Part shown: positions 27,901-34,637 of the stretch, piece by piece
Position numbering within the stretch: the first letter of the stretch is position 1
How the letters are laid out: each line of letters opens with the position of its first letter
The notes under the pieces: generated by a model
What the model saw: the letters and a program-made list of their open reading frames with translations, nothing else
What the model was told of the DNA's origin: nothing
Databases searched by the model: none
NCBI GenBank assembly: GCA_002448305.1
Contig: DJWY01000007.1
Span: forward strand, 1-34,698
Reading direction: 5' to 3'
DNA length: 34,698 nucleotides
Source of the DNA: Selenomonadales bacterium UBA7018
GTDB lineage: Bacteria; Bacillota; Negativicutes; Selenomonadales; Selenomonadaceae
Program-made: the position numbers and the translations under genes

Positions 27901-30900
27901 ATTTTCGACCTTTGCATTAGTTTGACCGCTGATTTTATTAATATTAACCGTGCCGGAAATGCCTACGCCGGGTTTATCGGTACTTGCGCGAATGCCGACC
28001 GTTGCCAAATCGGAGCTTATTGTATGCGTCGCGGAAGAGTTGACCACTAAGCCCGATTTATTTCCCGTCGTCCTGCCGCTCATCAAGCCGCCGCTCGTCC
28101 AAACGTTTTTAGTAACGTAGTTGTCAATCAGATTACCACTAGGATTAGAAATGGCAATCAAATCGCTGTCGGAGCCTGCGACTTCAAGCTTTGAGCCTTT
28201 GATATTGGCGTCGGTATTGCCTTTGATTTCGTTATACGCGACCGAGACGCCGATTGCGCCGTAGCCGCCATTGACATTAACATCAACCGCGCCCGCGTAG
28301 TTAGCGATTTTATCATCAGATTGCGCGACGACGCCGAAATTTTTATCGGCATCGAGGTTAAGATTTTCCGCGAGGCTTTTAGCGGAGTTATCAATATAAT
28401 TATAAGAAACGGAACCAGACGCGCTGACTTTGGATTTTCCGCCCGTCCCGCCGATTGCTATTCCTAATAAATCGCCTTCGGAATTGGAATACATATTGAC
28501 GTTGCCGACATTGCTGACAGTTTCCGGACGCGAAGTATTTTTGAAATTGGCTTCGGTCGTCTGATTGAAATTATTAACGCTGATAGCCAATGCGCCGTCA
28601 AACCATGATTTATCAGAAAAATTCACGTCGAGAGCCGCCGCCGCCGTATTCACTTTGTTATTTACGTCAATTTTCTTATCGTCGATTTTCAAACCGTCGG
28701 AAGTGTTGCCGCCGCTCGTCGCTTCGATTTTTATATCGGGGTTATTGGAAATGGTGGAATTAGAAATTTCCGCGACGTTTTCTTTATTGAGTTCGGAGAC
28801 AGCCGCCGCGCCTTGAAATGTGACTTTAGCTCCGGAAAGTGCGCCGCCTACGCCCACGCCTACTGTCGTCATAGTCGCTTTGTCTTTGGCTTCGACGTCG
28901 ATATTTTTCGCGCTGACTGTGGCGTTGGTGATTTTGGCGTTGATAACTTCCTTGTTGTCGGACGAGCCGATATTGGCATAAGCGACCGCGCCGCCCGCCG
29001 CTACTTTTCCGCTTTTGCTAAGCGTGAGACCGCCCGCAACTGTCGTTTTGGAAGTTTTATCGGTTGCGGCGACGTTTACTTTTTCTGCGCCGGTAATGGT
29101 GGAGCCGTCGACGATTGCTTTTGTGGAGTTGGAACCCATATTCAAGCCGATTGAGCCATTGAGCGCACCAGTTTCTTTGCTGAACCCGACGCCCGCTCCG
29201 ATTGCAAGCGCGTAGTTATCATTAGTAGCGGTTGCGCCGAAGTTTTTAACATTCCAGTTACCGCCGCTAACATTTATGCCGGTCGTGTTGTTCATGGCGT
29301 TATAAGCGAAAGTCAGCCCGCCGGAGAATTTATCTGCGAGCGCGGCTTGACCGGCAATGTTGACGATATGCGCTTTAGATTGCGCTTCGCTTAGGAAATC
29401 ATTAGTAGTAGTGACATTGGAATTTTTTATATTAATCGTGGCGTCGTTTTTAATATCGCTGACGCCGAAAGAACCTGCCGCGCTGAAAGATTTATTGGAA
29501 CCGGCAAGCCCGACCGTTACGTCCACGATATTAGACTTGTTCGTTGTATTGGCTTTAAGATTTTGGGCGGAGATAGCTTGGTTATTGGAAATATCGACGT
29601 TGACGAGGTTTGAGACGCCCGCATAAGAAATACCGAGACCGCCCGCCGCCGCCTCAGAAGTTGAGCCGCCCGCGCCGAATGCCACGTTGACTATATTTCC
29701 GCCGCCGTCGGCATTAAATTTAGATTTATCGGAGCTATCAAGATAATCTGTCGGGTCGGTATTTATGGAGCGGCTGGAAAGATATTCGTTGCGGTTATTT
29801 TCGTTTTTGCTGTCGAGGGCGTCTACGTTCACTACGCCGCTTGATTGAAATTTAGTCGTATCGTTTAGGAAGGCGCGAGAATTATTATTAATGTCGGAAA
29901 CAGCGACTGCGCCGCCGAAAGCGAATCCTTTTGAGTTGCCGCCGGCAGTAACGCCGCCCGCGACTGCTACATCAATTTGATTAGATTTTTTATCAGCAGT
30001 AATATCAACTTTGCTTAAATTTCCATAGGAGCCGCCTTTTATGCCGCTTTGCATATCGTTCGTGATTTTGGACGCCGCCGCGCTCCCGCCGATATTAAAT
30101 CCCTTTCCGCCGGAACTACTTCCCGCAATATCGAGACCGCCCGCGACTTGCAAAGAATCAATCGCCGCTTTATTTTCTAGCGTACCGCCTTTTACGGTGT
30201 TATTGAGCAAAAGGGCATGCGTGTCGCCTTCAACGAAATTGATTGACGCCGAAACTGCTACGTCAACATTATTTCCTTGATTGCCCGAATTAGTCGAGAC
30301 GGCAAGCCCCATAGCGGCGGCAACGTCGGAATCATCGCGGGTCGCAGTGTTTTTAATGCTCGCGGCGTTATTGATTGTAGAATTTTTTATAATGGAATCG
30401 ACGTTCTTTGAGTTATCGGAATAAGCGACTGCGCCGCCGATTGCTACGTTAGTATTTTTGGCGGCTTGAGAGTTTCCGAAGAAATTAAAAGCCCCTGCGC
30501 CCGCCCATGAGCCATTGAAGCTATCATCATTTGCGGAAACGTCTATATTTTTAGCGTTGATATTGGTATTGGAAATAAGGGAGCCGGTCTCGCCGGATTT
30601 TATATTAATTGCGGCAGAACCTGCGCCCGCGATATTGAGTTGATTTTGGATTTGTTCATTATCAACGCCGGCATTTTCGCCCGCGCCGCCGTCGTTATTT
30701 CCTGCGGCTTTTCCGCCTTGATTGGCGGCGTCGTTAGCATTTGGTTGACCGGATTTAAATTTGTCATTAACGGCGTTGCCTAGCATTTTGCTTGCTTGAT
30801 TAGCAGGCCATTTGAAAGCGTTTTCGGCGTAGCTAAGTTGAGTTTCGCCCTTGTAAACTTTGTCGTTGAATTGGTCGGCGAACCCGTGCGATTCTGAATT

Positions 30901-33900
30901 CTCCGTGCCTTCCACGGCGATTGAATTTATTGTGCCGGTATTTTCTGCTTTACTCGTGAAGGTCTCTGCGGCGATTTCGCCCTCATCAGCGGACGCGGTA
31001 CCGAGTTCATTAGTATAGCCCGTGCCTAAAATATCTTGCGCGGTCTTGGTGATTTTGAGTGCTTTAAGTTCACTTTTTTTATCAACCAAAATATCTTCGT
31101 CGGTAGCCGTTTCAATGTCGCTTTGAAGTTTTTTAATATTATCGCTGAGGGAAGTGTTGACGCCATTATCGGCGACGAGTACAGCGGTAGTGCCGTCGTT
31201 GTTTAGGATATTAACAGCCGCGCCGAAAGATTTACCGTTGCCGTTGCCCATGGTGATTGCGCCATTAACCGACGTGATATAATTTTCGGAAAGTGCGTTA
31301 AGCTTAACATCGCCGGAGCCGATTAGCTTAGTTGAATCGTCAAGGGCGAGAATACTATTTGCGGGCGAACTGATATAGCTGACCATTCCGGTTATTGAGG
31401 TTGAATCCGCCTTGCCGTTGCCATAAATTATATTGACGTGCTTAGCGTAGTCTTTAGTTTCAAGGGAAATGTCCTTAGCTTTAATCTGAGAATTTTTGCC
31501 AAAGGCGGTCACCGCGTTATTTTTGAAATTGCTGACGAAGACGCTGATACCTGCGCCGTTATTTTGAGCTTCGGAGCTGGTTAAATGTTCGCCGCCCATG
31601 CCGGTTATCGCCACGACGCGATTTTGAGCAAGGGAATTGGTATTAACGGAGCCATTTTCCGCCTTGATAACGGAATTTTCGCCGACAACGATTCTGGAGT
31701 TATTTAGCATAGAATTTATCGAGAACGAGCCGGCGGCTTCGAACTTAACGTCTTTATTGCCCTTGGTAGTGTCTGCGACGAATGCCGACAGCGCGTAATA
31801 ATTGGCGTAGCTGGACGGGTGAATAAAAGCAGTTAGCTTGCTCGGCAGTCCTTCCAAATCGCTTTTGAGTTTAACGCCGTCATCTAGTGCCTCAACTGCC
31901 GCATCGAATCCGCTTGCCTTCGTGTCATTAACTTTTTTATTCAAGTTATCAAGGTTTTGCATATATTCGGCGGGGTCTTCGGTCTTTTCCAGTTTATCGG
32001 CTTCCTCGCTAACTTGGCTTTCGTAGCTCGTGAACGTGTTATAAATATCTTCGCCCAAATTTTTTACATCGTCTGCAATGTCCGTGAAAGCTTTTTTAAC
32101 GCTATCGACGACCGCTTCAAACTGGTTATAATTCATGCCCGAAGTAGTTTCGAGATTGACATTGCCGCTGGTGGAAGTTAAATTGCCTTTGTTTACAATA
32201 TCGGCGTCGTTTTCAATATCGGAGTAGAGGACGCCCAAACCAATCATAGCGTCAGTCTTTTGCGAGGAGCTTTGATTATTGACAGTTGAAGTTACATTAA
32301 AGCTGAGCGAGGTAATATCATTTTTAGCTGAAATATCGATGTCGTTTTTGGCTTTTAGCACGGCTTTATTATCAAGGTTGACTTTAGCAGTATTTTCCTG
32401 CTCGAAAACGCCAACGGTTACGCCGGTCTTGAGATATTCGCCGTTGAAAAGTTTGGAAAGGGTGGAGCCGCCGCCTTGTTCCGGAACGTTCGACACCGCT
32501 TTTTGTAATTTGGAAGTGAATTTGCCGATAAGATTATTGGATATGGAATTTAGGAAATCGGGACCGGCAACTTCCGACCAATTTTTCATCGGCTTAACTT
32601 CTCTGCCGGTAACGGTGCTAGTGCTCATTTCGTTTTCAAAAGTGTTGGAGGCGTCCAGATTTATTCCACCATTTTCAGCGGTGATAGCGCGTTTGACATT
32701 GACGTTGGAAGTAGCAGCATAATTAACGACATTAACAGCGGTCGTAGTGGCGGTATCGTTATTATTGCCTAAAACTTTGCTATCTACGCTAGTGGCTTTA
32801 TTCGCGGCGGTCGCCGAACTGGAGATAGAATTTTCGGTGGTAGCGGTTGCCTCGAAAGCTTTAGCGTCTTTAGAATCGGAGCCGCCGACTTTTATTTCAT
32901 CGCCGGAATTGATATTAACTTCGGCTTTGGTTTCGCCGTCAATTACGCTGACGGCTATGAAATGCGAATCTTCCTTAACGCCCTTTTCGCTGTCGGCTTT
33001 TCCCACGACAGTTGTAGAATCAGCGGTTGAGGAAAGGGACGTTGTAGCCGTAGCGTTGATAGCCATTGTGCCTTTCGATTCTAATTTGCCGTCAATATTA
33101 ACGGTAGCATTATTAGTTGCGCTGATGACAGCAACGCTGGTTGCAGGAATCCAATCAGTTGCTTTAGTCGTGCCGCTTTTACTGGCGGGCGTTTTGGCGT
33201 TAATCGTGACTTCAAGTTTACCGATTGCGCCAATATCCATATTGCCTTTGGATTGAATATCGGCGTTATTTTTTATATTGACGGTGGCTTTGTTAGTTTT
33301 CTTAGCGAAATCAACGCTACAATCAAAGCCAAGCCCGCCTAAGAGTGCGTCTAGCATACCGCTTTGATTAACGATATTGAAATAACTGCCTTCAGAAAAA
33401 GTCGTGACGGCTTCGGCGTTAATGGAGACATCGCCGGCAGATTTAATCGTGCCGTCCACGTTGATAGTCGCTTCGCTTTCGGTGACTTTTTCCCACCTCG
33501 TAGAGGTGCCCTCGCCGTTGACCCATTTTTCAAAATTGGTGATATTATTATCGTCGGCTACGTGTTCGGCGTAAGCTTTAAGGACAATGTTGCCGTCCTT
33601 ATACGAGGCGTCAAGCCCGCCAGTAATGCCCGAATCGACGCCTTCGACATTAACGACCTTTGTAAAATCGATTTCTGAAACATCGGTTCGCAAAGTGGCA
33701 CTCGTGCCAATATCAATTTTAGTTGCGTAAAGATGAATTCCGCCCGGCGCATTGATTACGCCCTGAATATCAATGCCGTTTTTGGCGGAGTTATTGTATT
33801 CGATATTTTTCGGCGCGAGCGCAGTCATAAATTCGCTTCCGGATTCAATTTTGCTTAGCTTGTCGAAGTAAGATTGACTGACAGCCATTCCGGTAAAAGC

Positions 33901-34305
33901 TCCCGCATTAATCACGCCGCTTGAGCCGACCGCGATTCCGTTAGGACTTAGGAAATAAAGATTGCCGCCAATTTTCCCGTCGCGCAGCGCGTTGACCGTG
34001 CCGTTGATATTAATTTTATTATCGACTAGGTTAGCGACCGTTTGGAGCTTATCGAATTGCATATTAGCAATTTGCCCCTTGTCCAAATCAAAATTTTTGA
34101 ACTCATTGACGCCGACGGTATTGGATAACTTTTTCTGCACTGCGATATTGTAGACGTTGTTCTTAAAAGTAATAGTTTTGTCGTGCGAAGAATCTTTAGC
34201 CGTGATAGTGGAAGCCTGCGCACTGAACGGGCTAGAAAATAAAGTTAGAGCCGCCAGAGCGAATATTGCTCGGCGTTTTTTCTGAATGTACCTTAGAAAT
34301 TTCAT
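15913..34305 (-). CDS. Giant secreted filamentous adhesin, LktA/FhaB family
   Basis: This single open gene encodes 6130 residues. Residues 1-31 are a Sec signal peptide (basic start, FALAALTLFSSPFSAQA core, cleavage after AQA). Residues ~32-230 are a filamentous-haemagglutinin/TPS secretion domain; NVYNI, GVNEFKNFDL, INGTVNALRDGKIGGNLYFL and SPNGIAVG are diagnostic and closest to leukotoxin LktA-family adhesins of Fusobacteria and Negativicutes. The rest is mostly beta-helix (GxI/V, NxTI, DVxA alternation), with helical inserts near residues 728-828, 1043-1218, 3399-3479 and 4289-4469, a Trp/Tyr-rich segment near 3936-4066, and a C-terminal tail YFEVKFIPTWLEKEFMSIDF ending ATEDELTID. I saw only two cysteines. 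The ATG at 34305 has GAGGTGG 5 nt upstream; the GTG at 34314 lies inside that site. There is no barrel or LPXTG anchor. Export likely uses a TpsB pore, which is not in the window. Confidence 0.92.
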   Translation of the reverse strand: MKFLRYIQKKRRAIFALAALTLFSSPFSAQASTITAKDSSHDKTITFKNNVYNIAVQKKLSNTVGVNEFKNFDLDKGQIANMQFDKLQTVANLVDNKININGTVNALRDGKIGGNLYFLSPNGIAVGSSGVINAGAFTGMAVSQSYFDKLSKIESGSEFMTALAPKNIEYNNSAKNGIDIQGVINAPGGIHLYATKIDIGTSATLRTDVSEIDFTKVVNVEGVDSGITGGLDASYKDGNIVLKAYAEHVADDNNITNFEKWVNGEGTSTRWEKVTESEATINVDGTIKSAGDVSINAEAVTTFSEGSYFNIVNQSGMLDALLGGLGFDCSVDFAKKTNKATVNIKNNADIQSKGNMDIGAIGKLEVTINAKTPASKSGTTKATDWIPATSVAVISATNNATVNIDGKLESKGTMAINATATTSLSSTADSTTVVGKADSEKGVKEDSHFIAVSVIDGETKAEVNINSGDEIKVGGSDSKDAKAFEATATTENSISSSATAANKATSVDSKVLGNNNDTATTTAVNVVNYAATSNVNVKRAITAENGGINLDASNTFENEMSTSTVTGREVKPMKNWSEVAGPDFLNSISNNLIGKFTSKLQKAVSNVPEQGGGSTLSKLFNGEYLKTGVTVGVFEQENTAKVNLDNKAVLKAKNDIDISAKNDITSLSFNVTSTVNNQSSSQKTDAMIGLGVLYSDIENDADIVNKGNLTSTSGNVNLETTSGMNYNQFEAVVDSVKKAFTDIADDVKNLGEDIYNTFTSYESQVSEEADKLEKTEDPAEYMQNLDNLNKKVNDTKASGFDAAVEALDDGVKLKSDLEGLPSKLTAFIHPSSYANYYALSAFVADTTKGNKDVKFEAAGSFSINSMLNNSRIVVGENSVIKAENGSVNTNSLAQNRVVAITGMGGEHLTSSEAQNNGAGISVFVSNFKNNAVTAFGKNSQIKAKDISLETKDYAKHVNIIYGNGKADSTSITGMVSYISSPANSILALDDSTKLIGSGDVKLNALSENYITSVNGAITMGNGNGKSFGAAVNILNNDGTTAVLVADNGVNTSLSDNIKKLQSDIETATDEDILVDKKSELKALKITKTAQDILGTGYTNELGTASADEGEIAAETFTSKAENTGTINSIAVEGTENSESHGFADQFNDKVYKGETQLSYAENAFKWPANQASKMLGNAVNDKFKSGQPNANDAANQGGKAAGNNDGGAGENAGVDNEQIQNQLNIAGAGSAAINIKSGETGSLISNTNINAKNIDVSANDDSFNGSWAGAGAFNFFGNSQAAKNTNVAIGGAVAYSDNSKNVDSIIKNSTINNAASIKNTATRDDSDVAAAMGLAVSTNSGNQGNNVDVAVSASINFVEGDTHALLLNNTVKGGTLENKAAIDSLQVAGGLDIAGSSSGGKGFNIGGSAAASKITNDMQSGIKGGSYGNLSKVDITADKKSNQIDVAVAGGVTAGGNSKGFAFGGAVAVSDINNNSRAFLNDTTKFQSSGVVNVDALDSKNENNRNEYLSSRSINTDPTDYLDSSDKSKFNADGGGNIVNVAFGAGGSTSEAAAGGLGISYAGVSNLVNVDISNNQAISAQNLKANTTNKSNIVDVTVGLAGSNKSFSAAGSFGVSDIKNDATINIKNSNVTTTNDFLSEAQSKAHIVNIAGQAALADKFSGGLTFAYNAMNNTTGINVSGGNWNVKNFGATATNDNYALAIGAGVGFSKETGALNGSIGLNMGSNSTKAIVDGSTITGAEKVNVAATDKTSKTTVAGGLTLSKSGKVAAGGAVAYANIGSSDNKEVINAKITNATVSAKNIDVEAKDKATMTTVGVGVGGALSGAKVTFQGAAAVSELNKENVAEISNSTISNNPDIKIEATSGGNTSDGLKIDDKKIDVNNKVNTAAAALDVNFSDKSWFDGALAISVNNFNQTTEANFKNTSRPETVSNVGNVNMYSNSEGDLLGIAIGGTGGKSKVSASGSVSYNYIDNSAKSLAENLNLDADKNFGVVAQSDDKIANYAGAVDVNVNGGYGAIGVSVAYNEIKGNTDANIKGSKLEVAGSDSDLIAISNPSGNLIDNYVTKNVWTSGGLMSGRTTGNKSGLVVNSSATHTISSDLATVGIRASTDKPGVGISGTVNINKISGQTNAKVENTNVDGNTDTFVNAADYTNNGSFVGNAAVSGTVAVGVLWNENQVERETNSLVDGGTLNVKNLDVKADSRQGLSNLNIAVGASFAANKKQMFAAASGDNIVRNQMEGTTTAKIENATVNHSGAVDVNAYHKDNAYATNLAVGAAIDMGGSAGATFDLGYGLMRENSTVNAEINNSKLTGKTGAVKVNAENSSKIAGAFGTAGIAVHAGSPGVTASVAVGINNNYITDNVTAGINNSTLDVGAVDVNAKNTSEIKADGGVAAVAMNLSKTFFASMGAAVAVTNATFDNKVTAQVDNSTITAAGDVNINARDDHKSDETVVAAALSSGVAVDVNRMSTSINSGLANLQKDDLGKPVSAKDLMDIENPSKENASSASDKLTREYGSETRFINEDTINSLLGGVHTNSSTTKKNLNETLTKRYTATVNYNNSLKNGVFASVTNGSTIDAGTNNISINSTENNDLSITSGGGNAALIAGIGVGSTSIEARRANTANVTGSKLKAKNIDISTTNGQTGSDGILSKMYNATLSPVGVSVGYNNVETNGTSEILISNANITATGSLNATATDNSKSKSYILDAGIKQVGYTGVFAYNTNTSQTGIEVSNKSTLTAPTINFNSENHSHRATDTLAISISGTLGVQTSTSEANDTSKNFINVKGAGNTFSGDTLTFNALNGAQTYAYNNGQAYVGLNAIVANGLANSENNSAITIADANTFANKTINITAQVGEDGKNTAQAEGFAINASTVGVNIDNMTAQTKSTAAVNIGNQIYGDDTTLNVSALNKASRDAFMRNNAYAVVANANDISSYTIAEDSSSIAVGSDTAVENANKLTALNITSDSENKSYVAAKGTGGAIGGDFGSAAHADNSVNNTSSATLNGTWNIADALTMSATQHDGAYITGYSARGAILTGGEGSLDNVIKGSSTATISKDANINAKTVNVNAKNYIKTDKYSDEYDYTLYGLMIGLVDDVDDQRSIATTNKSANINIGKNATITTTGKQIYDAASDYNLKNEVYAEGGSALASLRWVKSRNYITADEKISVGTGAILKNEGGTYDDGGITLAAHDNLEHNPFAKGNAKAGAGGYVRAETLTDLTRNQTIEINGTLKSAKDLNLYAGADINGDSSKVHSYARATSQVMTLVDDGGADIIRKGKTNANVNVNSGAYGEAAHNVNVISNAGFEAYEEKPFYGSTWKSRGKYSVVTSDVGNLTTSDYKHSSLVKVDGELKAANTPDVTINISGVALPDDFILASNKFKNLSYNVKSGDVTITEKNEDFSGMTSEQAFAQRIYNGISTSTVDYANEVLKTRYEAVCKEIANFQVAGREDVATYNGFLQEKLSLESEMEKLGLGSYIGGEFKLDSSASINIKTVVLPDVEVSGGNINVVTNDLTGTGKLNASGVPKIDIENNSTAYLVANKLTIADKGGAINYNDKGVSSNAAINDINVSKSGAAFSDMSIAPSAAVPTIKVANNYSGQTSIPMKLKPKPNDEEYKKLSDDAKKATLQYTPINYIEVAGNVTNPVGKVLITNKQGSIRINKGALVNGMDIEITAKESISQGYTEGIVNIAYRPQDADTYKAAFAKMLDELGWNKSMPTKDQIVTKTSDDMYTGGVGMHAGEAIYISARDININGLIQSGYESFEASVSQKDIDNATEMALFNGVTMYKVNDGGYKLDEKKGYYVYEPQVYYDKASNQLYVEDINATGGKVYLAGRISSTGNGKIVVSDGASNIDVKNNTTLDMNIGKVTSSQGEGLIQIADSEQDKLTEYSSGQTRTIENYSAWLANNAKGKVTTGDGLKVGDFVNYNPQSGLTYSWSAGTSKEQTEGYHYKETRSWWGLSGDSNYTSDLAKMSAKLSPSWSDRVKTTTLDTNEDTYYISTQNKVEHNLTLFAQNVKTKESYGNHTIEGPEKHGFAGFYRDYTHRWKKDTGSKQIYQYSIKADYPISVGIIGEKNPHINLTNASTSGGDLYLTGNIRNDNATLNIRTNGGKIEQSEGVTVATDNINLSARTGIKNIDLTNHRTDDLKLNARTSAGDIDVNVTGGIYNNKKLAGNVIVDALKSEYGGVMLTAQGDIKQTISGASVNAQNIKLESTDGAINLKIQSNGQSADVSAISAAANGNINLTKTDENDFLIGSIVSTNGDVTLTANGKFIDALDKVRDNGSTDESDLVKSWIDMGLIAGTDDYKGAYVTKLEQDRDAYKADITEKFTDYTNLKAAYQKDVANYELLKAELDSTTIEKSERLEELEKKFGDATTVSDDLATEFEEYQLLKTTYEGAVENYNNLKERVKAAKPAQNDRLELLDKKFSEYNSAEEYLAADSDYQTLVETAKNPQYQWTKDELLAGIRSSIVNKEEGSDHDTTRLKDANITGKNITLTGAGVGSNVKKATTIKMSELRVKANETAEEKSARLAKLSQLANVNAADVTVNYVLDTDGNPVMQTVTQVTYNYDADKGYYIDTAGNYVRYRKDVDGNLLKYTYDANLKQVGDAVAVAKDSSGNYDFSDVIKSTKTIENKGIESFNISGTIPLGIYATGNITVDTNGNNGIYIASRNKGVKITETTNPNNDVYSPLNVNKIETSKADGNFGDVRLTGEKGIFNAADNGANVVAKDLILVGGDDSIGTQKRPFAVQLTGDLLNARSNNEVNLQKFGTNNFRVSSVYSPKAIRITNNEYGIIEYSSRYDDIAEAHIITPGEITLTGSSGTPNFPLSIKASESTVLNLEGKNNYFYIKGISGTMNLNDIAGNIDISSDNSIGQTQDGKNSLKSIKVAATGDVILDGTKNKLNEVYLGAIGGNFELKNNSSKLTATFAGTIKGSATINQRGDINLGGSGIANILNLTSEKGDITSTGGLKATKEINLSLKTFTHEGEIHTDKLTIATDNGVTINNPENTFNSLVISSRDGKAINGSIDVAIKADKFAPSIKNDVKGDVTLENTKTSGAMSFGSGEAINVGGTFTATTLGDFDYGSTLNAGKGISIDALNIYRRADTTGYFSTTGRLLLNSQNSVGTAKNPILIGNHAEKVTGLDIYGKGIYVNGVNSGILTLGDIIGTSFNVNSEGAIAQADNKKLNLTDKVEVSAADDVTLDNAENVINKVALNGGDNVKVHSIATNGLTVEGDLKTGGDVTITAEKSLTLNGTIDTEKNISLTAGKSTENTATDVSGTEKIDVSKPDEQKEDTSPIYALTSSKASALKAGEQITLNAGNVKLLGKVETAAIETTNAETESGIKVTTRKGLDMQNAANNFEALSIESSDGEQINGSILATSNSEGVLVRIDDAITGNLTLTNKNNDGVILMQGYGKENNILDVKGNVTLDMGGEFAAGRAIHSSGDINITSRNAGMFITSIDSKNNILEATKNLTLKAAKNIDIDGNITAGNNITINSAGIDVFGQANMEAGNNINLTSKKGDIKISSYVPAEKNEIKGSVSAKQGTIKMTVDEGDIQIGNEIADIDTIFAKKSITLKTDKGNIDVKGSMTSDNGTAKMTITNGGVDITGKLTANKVDIELGEGNIQIGENSSDADTLVSNGNITLKTDKGDIDITGSTIANKGNVAITLTNGNVDITGSLRAERGKIDVEIGSGNIQVGNETTKQNNETVVFAKGDINMKTGNGKIDILGNHDSEGDIKFETNPKAENVAANIAEFYSYDGTPVLFAANVVETDDIKKPGDITIDAELKANNSVSITTTEGDIEVTKKITVTNGDITIATSDGNIIIDSNGADDMVRAQNDLNIRTDEGAVDIAGKISTKDGDITITSNHNSYTAGQKGIIVEETGAINPGKNVYLNATNGDIEFKNISAQNANINSSSGNVTADTINAADTVRIALERGDLYLNLARSKGVAVLTGDTTNSTVNTIQANSVDVSDAVTVGKVLPYRSNYQLSASTTGGGATGSGSSTSYNSYSNNYSNVYSNAYSSGYSNFASNPSSFATLGTTFTNDGLTYWQNATSSAASDYSFSEFNNTANDMSYRQTRNYFEVKFIPTWLEKEFMSIDFDYSFDNFGIKNATEDELTID
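16190..16275 (-). repeat. Ser/Tyr/Asn short tandem repeat in the adhesin
   Basis: Near adhesin residues 6011-6039 the protein reads SYNSYSNNYSNVYSNAYSSG and continues with YSN units, a 4-residue-like repeat coded by tandem AGCTACAGCAAT-type triplets. It follows a TTGGGATGSGSS linker and separates the beta-helix from the C-terminal tail. It is probably a flexible linker. Slippage could vary its length. Confidence 0.7.
17090..17640 (-). repeat. About 70-residue tandem repeats in the adhesin
   Basis: Near residues 5556-5739 a unit recurs about three times: ITLKTDKGxIDxxG, then a strand pair (xxxTNGxVDITGxLxA), then IELGEGNIQIGxE. The spacing is 69 and then 74 residues between ITLKTDKG-type starts. 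Copies are diverged, and nucleotide identity is highest around the ITLKTDKG coding segments near 17334-17365 and 17535-17572. The pattern fits internal duplication of beta-helix turns. Confidence 0.65.
26900..30600 (-). repeat. Long array of Gly/Ala-rich beta modules in the adhesin
   Basis: Over roughly residues 1235-2470 the adhesin repeats a degenerate module of about 55-65 residues. It has a small-residue strand (VxVGxAxSxxxxAAGGxVAxSxI), then NNxxAxIxNSTI, then a xVxVxAxxxS turn. More than a dozen copies can be followed by eye. Boundaries are approximate because units are diverged and interrupted. Confidence 0.6.
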
Positions 34306-34357
34306 ATTAACCACCTCTATTCAAATGAATTTATTAAAAGATAGAATCCCTCTTTAG

Positions 34358-34363
34358 ATTATA
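34358..34363 (-). promoter_or_regulatory. Candidate -10 box for the adhesin gene
   Basis: On the minus strand this is a perfect TATAAT, 52 nt before the ATG at 34305. No good -35 sits at 16-18 nt, where a T-run occurs instead. A TTGACG lies about 37 nt upstream, too far for normal spacing. The call is therefore tentative. Confidence 0.35.
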
Positions 34364-34570
34364 CGTTTAAAGCGAAAAAAAATTACACCGCTTTTATCTC
34401 GTCAACCCCCTCAAAAATATATTTAAGTAATTATAATTCTTATGTTCTTCGCGGTCAATCAATAGACAAAAATATAATGCCGTGTTAATATTTGATAACA
34501 AATAATTGAATGCTTTGTAACGAAAACTTTAACTCATGCGTATAAGTAAAGAAGTACTTTTAGGGGAGTG

Positions 34571-34591
34571 ATGACTATGGACACGAGCTAG
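34571..34591 (+). other. Six-codon mini-ORF in the leader of the divergent gene
   Basis: ATGACTATGGACACGAGC then TAG encodes MTMDTS. It is preceded by TTAGGGGAGTG, a good ribosome binding site. It lies 46 nt before the next start codon. It may be a translated leader, or the stump of a gene start left by rearrangement. The sequence alone cannot decide. Confidence 0.3.
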
Positions 34592-34637
34592 ACGCGAAGT
34601 AAGCGACAAAAATTTTTAGCTTTAGGAAGGGGATTTT

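Noticed and set aside
16391..33678. Many plus-strand open frames of 60-195 codons opposite the adhesin gene
   Set aside because: They are antisense to an uninterrupted 6130-codon gene, lack ribosome sites or family motifs, and mirror the repeat composition of the other strand.
15913..34305. Tandem repeats in the adhesin gene as a possible CRISPR array
   Set aside because: Units are diverged, in frame and coding, with no constant repeat and unique spacers; no cas genes are present.
34473..34546. TATAAT (34473) and TATAAG (34541) as promoters of the last gene
   Set aside because: Neither has a recognisable -35 element at 16-18 nt, so I could not support a specific call.
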